From Ceratotherium simum simum (taxonomy: Eukaryota > Chordata > Mammalia > Perissodactyla > Rhinocerotidae): 64,000 nt of DNA. Where the stretch lies: assembly GCF_000283155.1 (NCBI RefSeq), contig NW_004454262.1, positions 3,218,785 through 3,282,784 on the forward strand, given 5' to 3'. Below the pieces are notes generated by a model, which did no database searches, had not been told where the DNA came from, and saw nothing but the letters and a program-made list of their open reading frames with translations. The position numbers and the translations under genes are program-made. Below, one piece after another: positions 59,742-64,000 of the stretch; the stretch's first letter is position 1, and every line of letters starts with the position of its first letter.

Positions 59742-60350
59742 AGTGTGAGAATTAAGAGCTTGAATTCGGGAACCAGATTGCCTGAGGTCCAGTTTCAAGG
59801 CTGCCAGTAACTAGCTGTACCTTTCTACTATGACCTGAATATTCCCCTCCCCTTAACCTCCCAATTTCATATGTTGAAATCCTAACCCCCAAAAGTGATG
59901 GTATTAGGAGGTGGGGTCTTTGGGAGGTGCTTAGGTCATGAGGGTGGAGCTCTCATGAATGGGATTAATGCCCTTAGAAAAGAGGCGGCATGGAAATCGC
60001 TAGCCCCTTCTACCATGTGAATACACAGCAAGAAGGTGCTGTGAACCAGGAAGAGGGCTTTCACCAGAACTCAACCATGCTGGCACTTTGCTCTTGGACT
60101 TCCAGCCTCCAGAACTGTGAGAAGTAAATTTCTGTTGTTTATAAGCCACCCAGTCTGTGGCATTTTGTTATAGCAGCCCAAACAGACTAAGACACTTTCT
60201 GTGCCCCAGTTTCTTCAATTTTAGTAAGATGGGAATAATAACAGTGGCAATGATTTCATAGGGTTGTTGTGAAAACTACATGTGCAAAACACTAAAAGAG
60301 TACCTGGCATATAGTAAGCACTATATAAGTTTTGCTATAATAATTTTTAT
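59742..60350 (+). mobile_element. MIR SINE split by an MLT1 LTR
   Basis: The left part, 59742-59825, has 'gaattaagagcttgaattc' and 'gccagtaactagctgtacc'. The right part, 60195-60350, resumes with 'tctgtgccccagtttcttca' and ends 'gcatatagtaagcactata'. Joined, they read as one MIR in consensus order, so the LTR between them is younger. Confidence 0.85.
59826..60194 (+). mobile_element. MLT1-type MaLR solo LTR, full length, 5-bp TSD
   Basis: Starts tactatgacctgaatattcc, has 'catatgttgaaatcctaacc', 'gaggtggggtctttgggagg', 'gacttccagcctccagaact' and 'aagccacccagtctgtggca', and ends agactaagaca. The 5-bp duplication ctttc (59821-59825 and 60195-60199) is the size expected for this group. No internal sequence remains; it is a non-coding relic of an ancient LTR element. 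Confidence 0.9.
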
Positions 60351-60364
60351 TCCTTCTAGGAAGT

Positions 60365-60985
60365 TCTGGTCATACTGTCGTTTTAGAACTGAGTCCCCTC
60401 TCCCCCTCACTGGTGGTCACTCTGGCCTTTTGGCAAATCCTCAACTTCATCAGGTTGTTAGCATTTGCTGGTTCTACATCTGCAACTCTCTTCCCCTTCA
60501 CACATCTCTTCTCCCAGGTCACCTCCTTAGAGACACCTTCCTTGATACCCTATCTAAATAGCTTTCTTTTAGCGATTCATGCCAAAACATGGATAAGGGA
60601 TAAGGGAATGATAGGGTATCTGGGATTCGTTTCAAAATAATCCATGGTGAGGTGGGGAGAGTGGGTGGGGATAGAGAAGAGGGTCTTGGGTTGATCATTG
60701 CAGAAGCAGGATGGTGGATATACACAGCTCATTACACTATTTTTTCTACTTTTGTATATACTTGCAATTTTCCACAATAAAAAGTTTTTTAAAATTCCCT
60801 TTCACTATCTAGTCATCTCACTTATTTCATAGCACTTAGAGAGTCTGATATTGTGTTACTCACTTGTTTATTCTCTTTATCCCTCTCTCTAGAATGTAGA
60901 TTTCGGCTCACTGCTGTATCTTCAGCTCCTTCAATAGTACCAGGCACACAGTAGGCCCTCAGTCAACGTTTATTGAATGAACAGA
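60365..60985 (+). mobile_element. L2-like fragment interrupted by an L1 end
   Basis: The left portion (60365-60565) carries 'caggtcacctccttagagac'. The right portion (about 60800-60985) ends 'caggcacacagtaggccctc' and 'gtcaacgtttattgaatgaa', a typical L2 terminus. The middle is an L1 3' end. Confidence 0.7.
60566..60799 (+). mobile_element. LINE-1 3' end inserted in L2
   Basis: 'acactattttttctactttt', 'tatacttgcaattttccaca' and 'aataaaaagttttttaaaat' are the L1 3' UTR end. The plus orientation matches the host L2. Confidence 0.7.
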
Positions 60986-62592
60986 TGAAGGAGTGAGTTG
61001 AAGATAGCTAGGTCTGACTGGGACCTTGGTGGGAGTTTGATCCTTTATTATTTACAGAAAAGAATAAAAATTTTGGAGGCGAATTTGTCTAAATTCTTCT
61101 TTCTTTAAATATATCACCACATTTTACACTCTCTCACACCATGCTGGACTGACTGGTCAGAGCCTGGAACATGGGTGACTCAGTCCTGAGGGTTCTTGAA
61201 TAATCCTGATGAGTCCATTCATCGTGTGAGTCAGCACCAGCACTTACAGCCTTCCTCTCAGCTGCACAGGCAGATTCCCACAAGGTGAAAACGGGCACCG
61301 AACAGCCTTTCTGACTAGTTGGGAATACTCCAGGATGTAAAACTCAACAATAGTGGCATCTAAAGATGAAGGCCCAGCCAGGCCCTGGACATCTTGGACC
61401 AAAAGCCCCCTGACATCCCTAGAAATTGCACAGCTGGAATTGAGTGGGTACAGGGCTGGGCGGAGGACTTAATCTCTGGTTTTGATGGCATTTGGGAGCT
61501 GGAGGATAAGGTGGCAGTGAGTGAGGGCTTTTATCTTTTTATCCTTGGGCTGTGGTGGTGGAGATGGAGTTGGGCTATGGAGTCTATACCCACAGCCTAG
61601 CCTCGTGGACTACGGCAAAGCCCATGTAGACAGCAGCATGGGAAGGAGCAGAAGGGGCTGCTTTCCCCAGATAAGGATGGACTCATGTGCTTAGGCACAA
61701 GCAACGCTGCTCCGAGGCCAGGTGATAGAGTGTGACGTCAGCTAAGGAGGGGGCATGCTCTCCTATCGTGCAGCCTCACTGTGGTGGGACTTCAGGAGGT
61801 GTTGGGCCACTTGGACATTTAGAAGGTTTGTAGCTCCTGAAGGTCAGTGGATGCAGGGTCAAAAGTGAGGCTCTACTCAGATGGCTTCACAAACCCTGGA
61901 CATCATTGCAGGTGGACAGAGGGGACTCCATGAGCACACGTGGACACTCTAGAGAGTATTCTAGAAGCACACTGGAAAGAGAGGTAGATCCTGCAGGGGG
62001 CTCAGGTCCAGGTTATGCAGGATGATCAATGAGACCTGCACTGAGGGATCAGGGAGTGCTTGAGGAAGGGGAAGGAAATAAACAAATCTGGCCAGCACAC
62101 TATGATTTGGTGGCAAACTATTAGAAAGCTCTCCAAAGGGATGTATTTCTTTTTTATTTTTAAATTTACTGATAAAATAGTCAAACCCCGAGTTGAGGGA
62201 AAAAACTAGCTTTTAAGTTAACCTAATACATTTGATTTTGAGGCAGAGAGGTCAGCATTATGGAAACACACCAACCCTAAATCAGATTTCATCCAAGTTA
62301 TATGTAGACAAATACTGTGTTACCACAAGCCTCCACATCTCATTTCCTTTTCTGTCTAGTCCTCCATTTAATAACCCAAAAATCTATCCTTTTATAGAGT
62401 TTCATGCTATTTTCTTACTTACATACAATGGTGCTACTCTTACCAATTGCCTATTGTCATGGCACATTAGTTAGGTGAATTTGTTGATATTTCAAAATTA
62501 CTCTCTCTGTATTTTTTATTCTATCATCCAGTTTAAACAAGTGATTGGGAGCACTCCTATGATGAAAGAAAAAAGGCTATACTTTTTTTTTT

Positions 62593-62829
62593 TTGTGAGG
62601 AGATCAGCCCTGTGCTAACATCTGCCAATCCTCCTCTTTTTTTTTTGCTGAGGAAGACTGGCCCTGGGCTAACGTCCGTGCCCATCTTCCTCCACTTTAT
62701 ATTGGACGCCACCACAGCATGGCTTGCCAAGCAGTGCGTCTGTGTGCGCCTGGGATCCGACCCAGCGAACCCCGGGCCACCACAGTGGAGCGCGTGCACT
62801 TAACCGCTTGCGCCACGGGACCGGCCCCA
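62593..62829 (-). mobile_element. ERE SINE, complete, up to 14-bp TSD
   Basis: Inverted ERE with a poly-T start, 'ggagatcagccctgtgctaa', 'ggaagactggccctgggcta', a head with 'tgggatccgacccagcgaac', and an end in cgggaccggcccca. The flank 'atac' followed by a T run occurs on both sides (from 62579 and from 62830). Confidence 0.93.
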
Positions 62830-63279
62830 ATACTTTTTTTTTTAAAGAAATAAATAGCTGCCATGGTACAGTAGTTGGTATTATTCTAGTTTCTAGCCAT
62901 GGGAAGGCACAGCACACTCTTTCTCCAGCCATGCCTAATTTACTTAAGTTCCTCCCCCACACTCGTTGAGTCCCTGCAGGGAAAATAGGTGCTATTGAAG
63001 GCAGAAGACAAGAAAGGATAAGGGGTCAAAGAAAGACAGGGTACGGCCTGCCCTATGGAGCCTCTGGACAATTCTGTACATTAGATACTTCCCGATAACC
63101 ATGGTGCAGGCTCTGAGCCAGGCTACAGGGAGAGAGAGGTGAATGAGGCAAGAGCCTCTCGCCGTGGGGTGCTTCCAGTCTAACTGATTAACCACTGATT
63201 TCCATGCTGTGTAGCCAGTGCTGTAAGAAAGGCGCACAGGGAGCCCAGACAGGGGCCCTCACCAGGCCTCAGGCAACAT

Positions 63280-64000
63280 GGGAGGAACTGAGTCTTCAAG
63301 GATGATTAGGAGTTGATTGGGGAGGAGGTGGGAAGGGAAGAGAAAAGCCTCCTCAACCACTGGGAATAGCGTGGTAGCAGCTTGGAAACAAGAGACAGCA
63401 CTTTGTGGGTGCGGAGCCACTACATTGGCACTTGGATATTTTGGGAACATGAAGTGGAAAGAGGGAAGTGGCAGATGACGAGGTAAGGCGTGAGCTTATG
63501 GAGGGAGGACTTTGTATGTCACTTTACGGAGCTCGTTCTGTATTCTATAGGCAAGATCAGATCTGAAGTTTAGAATGGTCACTTTGTAGACTGAGTTTGA
63601 CTGGGGTGGGGGTTGGTCAGACTGGAGGCAAAAAAGAGGCCCCTGGAGCAAAGAAAGAGGCAGAGGGCTGCTCTTCACTAGGAGAAGCATTGTGACTTGA
63701 GGTAACTTTGCATACAGAAGCACAGTCTAGTTCATCATTCATTGATTCAATGAACACTGAGCATCAGCTATATGTCAGGTACAGAGATGTGGTCTCTTCT
63801 CCAAAGAACTTCCAGAGTGTGTGAGAGACAGATATGTAGACAGATAAATTAAGAGCCAATGGGTACAAGCAGGGTAGGAGTGTGCTCACTGAGCTGTGGG
63901 AACATTCAGAACTGGCTAGCTCACTGGGGGAAGAGGAGTTGTGTCAGGGAAGCTTCACGAAATAATTGACAGGAGCTCAATCCTGAACGCATGACAGATT
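63280..64000 (-). mobile_element. L2-like LINE sequence
   Basis: 'ctttgtatgtcactttacgg', 'ggcaagatcagatctgaagt' and 'ggtcactttgtagactgagt' resemble inverted L2-class sequence. From 63740, 'caatgaacactgagcatcag' with 'ccaaagaacttccagagtgt' resembles an inverted L2 end. Possibly two pieces; the boundaries are soft. Confidence 0.5.

Larger units (their letters stand above)
955..64000 (-). other. POU6F2: POU6F2 gene body (3' half; 5' end beyond window)
   Basis: Five minus-strand exons join in frame into the C-terminal 398 residues of POU6F2, a POU-homeodomain transcription factor known from retinal ganglion and amacrine cells and other neurons, and reported as a Wilms tumour susceptibility locus in people. 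The coding pieces are 147, 207, 169, 169 and 505 nt (1197 nt including the stop). Every junction has a GT donor and an AG acceptor, and the split codons rebuild sensible residues (Asn at the third junction, Arg at the fourth). The gene enters the window from the high-coordinate side, so its promoter and first exons are missing. The low-coordinate limit is my inference from polyadenylation signals; a longer 3' end reaching position 1 is possible. Confidence 0.93.
53235..64000 (-). other. Part of the POU6F2 intron upstream of the Ala-run exon
   Basis: The intron continues beyond the window. It holds EREs at 54776-55090, 56041-56278, 56294-56553 and 62593-62829, an MLT1 LTR inside a MIR (59742-60350), an L1 end inside L2 (60365-60985), and L2-like relics at 59450-59560 and 63280-64000. 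I looked for the next POU6F2 exon on the minus strand and found none. The stretches 53240-54760, 55100-56030, 56580-59440 and 61000-62580 hold nothing I can name. Confidence 0.7.

Overview
The window is nuclear DNA from a placental mammal, very probably a horse or another odd-toed ungulate. Coding DNA is sparse, introns run to many kilobases, and splice sites follow the GT-AG rule. The old repeats (MIR, L2, L1 3' ends, MLT1, MER5A, Tigger) are shared by all placentals. The key clue is eight short interspersed elements with a tRNA-like head and the tail phrases 'ttagctcagggctgatcttcctcac' or 'gccagtcttcctcagca'. These are equine repetitive elements (ERE), a SINE family of Perissodactyla. The species call is inference. 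I see no bacterial, plasmid or phage features, no CRISPR array and no operon.

The only gene I can support is POU6F2 (POU class 6 homeobox 2, also called RPF-1), transcribed on the minus strand. The window holds its last five coding exons and a 3' UTR. In transcript order these are 53234-53088, 26781-26575, 17054-16886, 7843-7675 and 3893-3389, ending at a TAA stop at 3391-3389. All phases agree across the junctions (0, 0, 1, 2). Together they encode 398 residues: an Ala-run segment, a Gln/Thr/Pro-rich activation-type segment, a Ser-run segment, the POU-specific domain and the POU homeodomain. The first exons lie beyond 64000. The last exon has two in-frame acceptors exactly 108 bp apart. They give the known forms with or without a 36-residue insert inside the third helix of the POU-specific domain.

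Layout by region: 1-3388 is the 3' UTR and downstream flank, with two AATAAA signals on the minus strand near 955-984. 3389-26781 holds four exons and three introns, with one ERE, a Tigger element, an L1 3' end, MLT1 and MER5A copies, and L2/MIR relics. 26782-53087 is a 26-kb intron with two EREs, a group of MIR copies at 41.2-42.4 kb, a near-perfect 32-bp inverted repeat at 42760-42842, and a CpG-island-like block at about 45.1-45.9 kb. 53235-64000 is the next intron upstream, with four EREs (two in tandem), an MLT1 LTR inserted into a MIR, and an L1 tail inserted into an L2.

I did not find a new multi-gene system. The features most worth a second look are the alternative acceptor that interrupts the DNA-reading helix, the intronic CpG island, the 32-bp foldback, and the well-preserved SINE insertions with intact target-site duplications.
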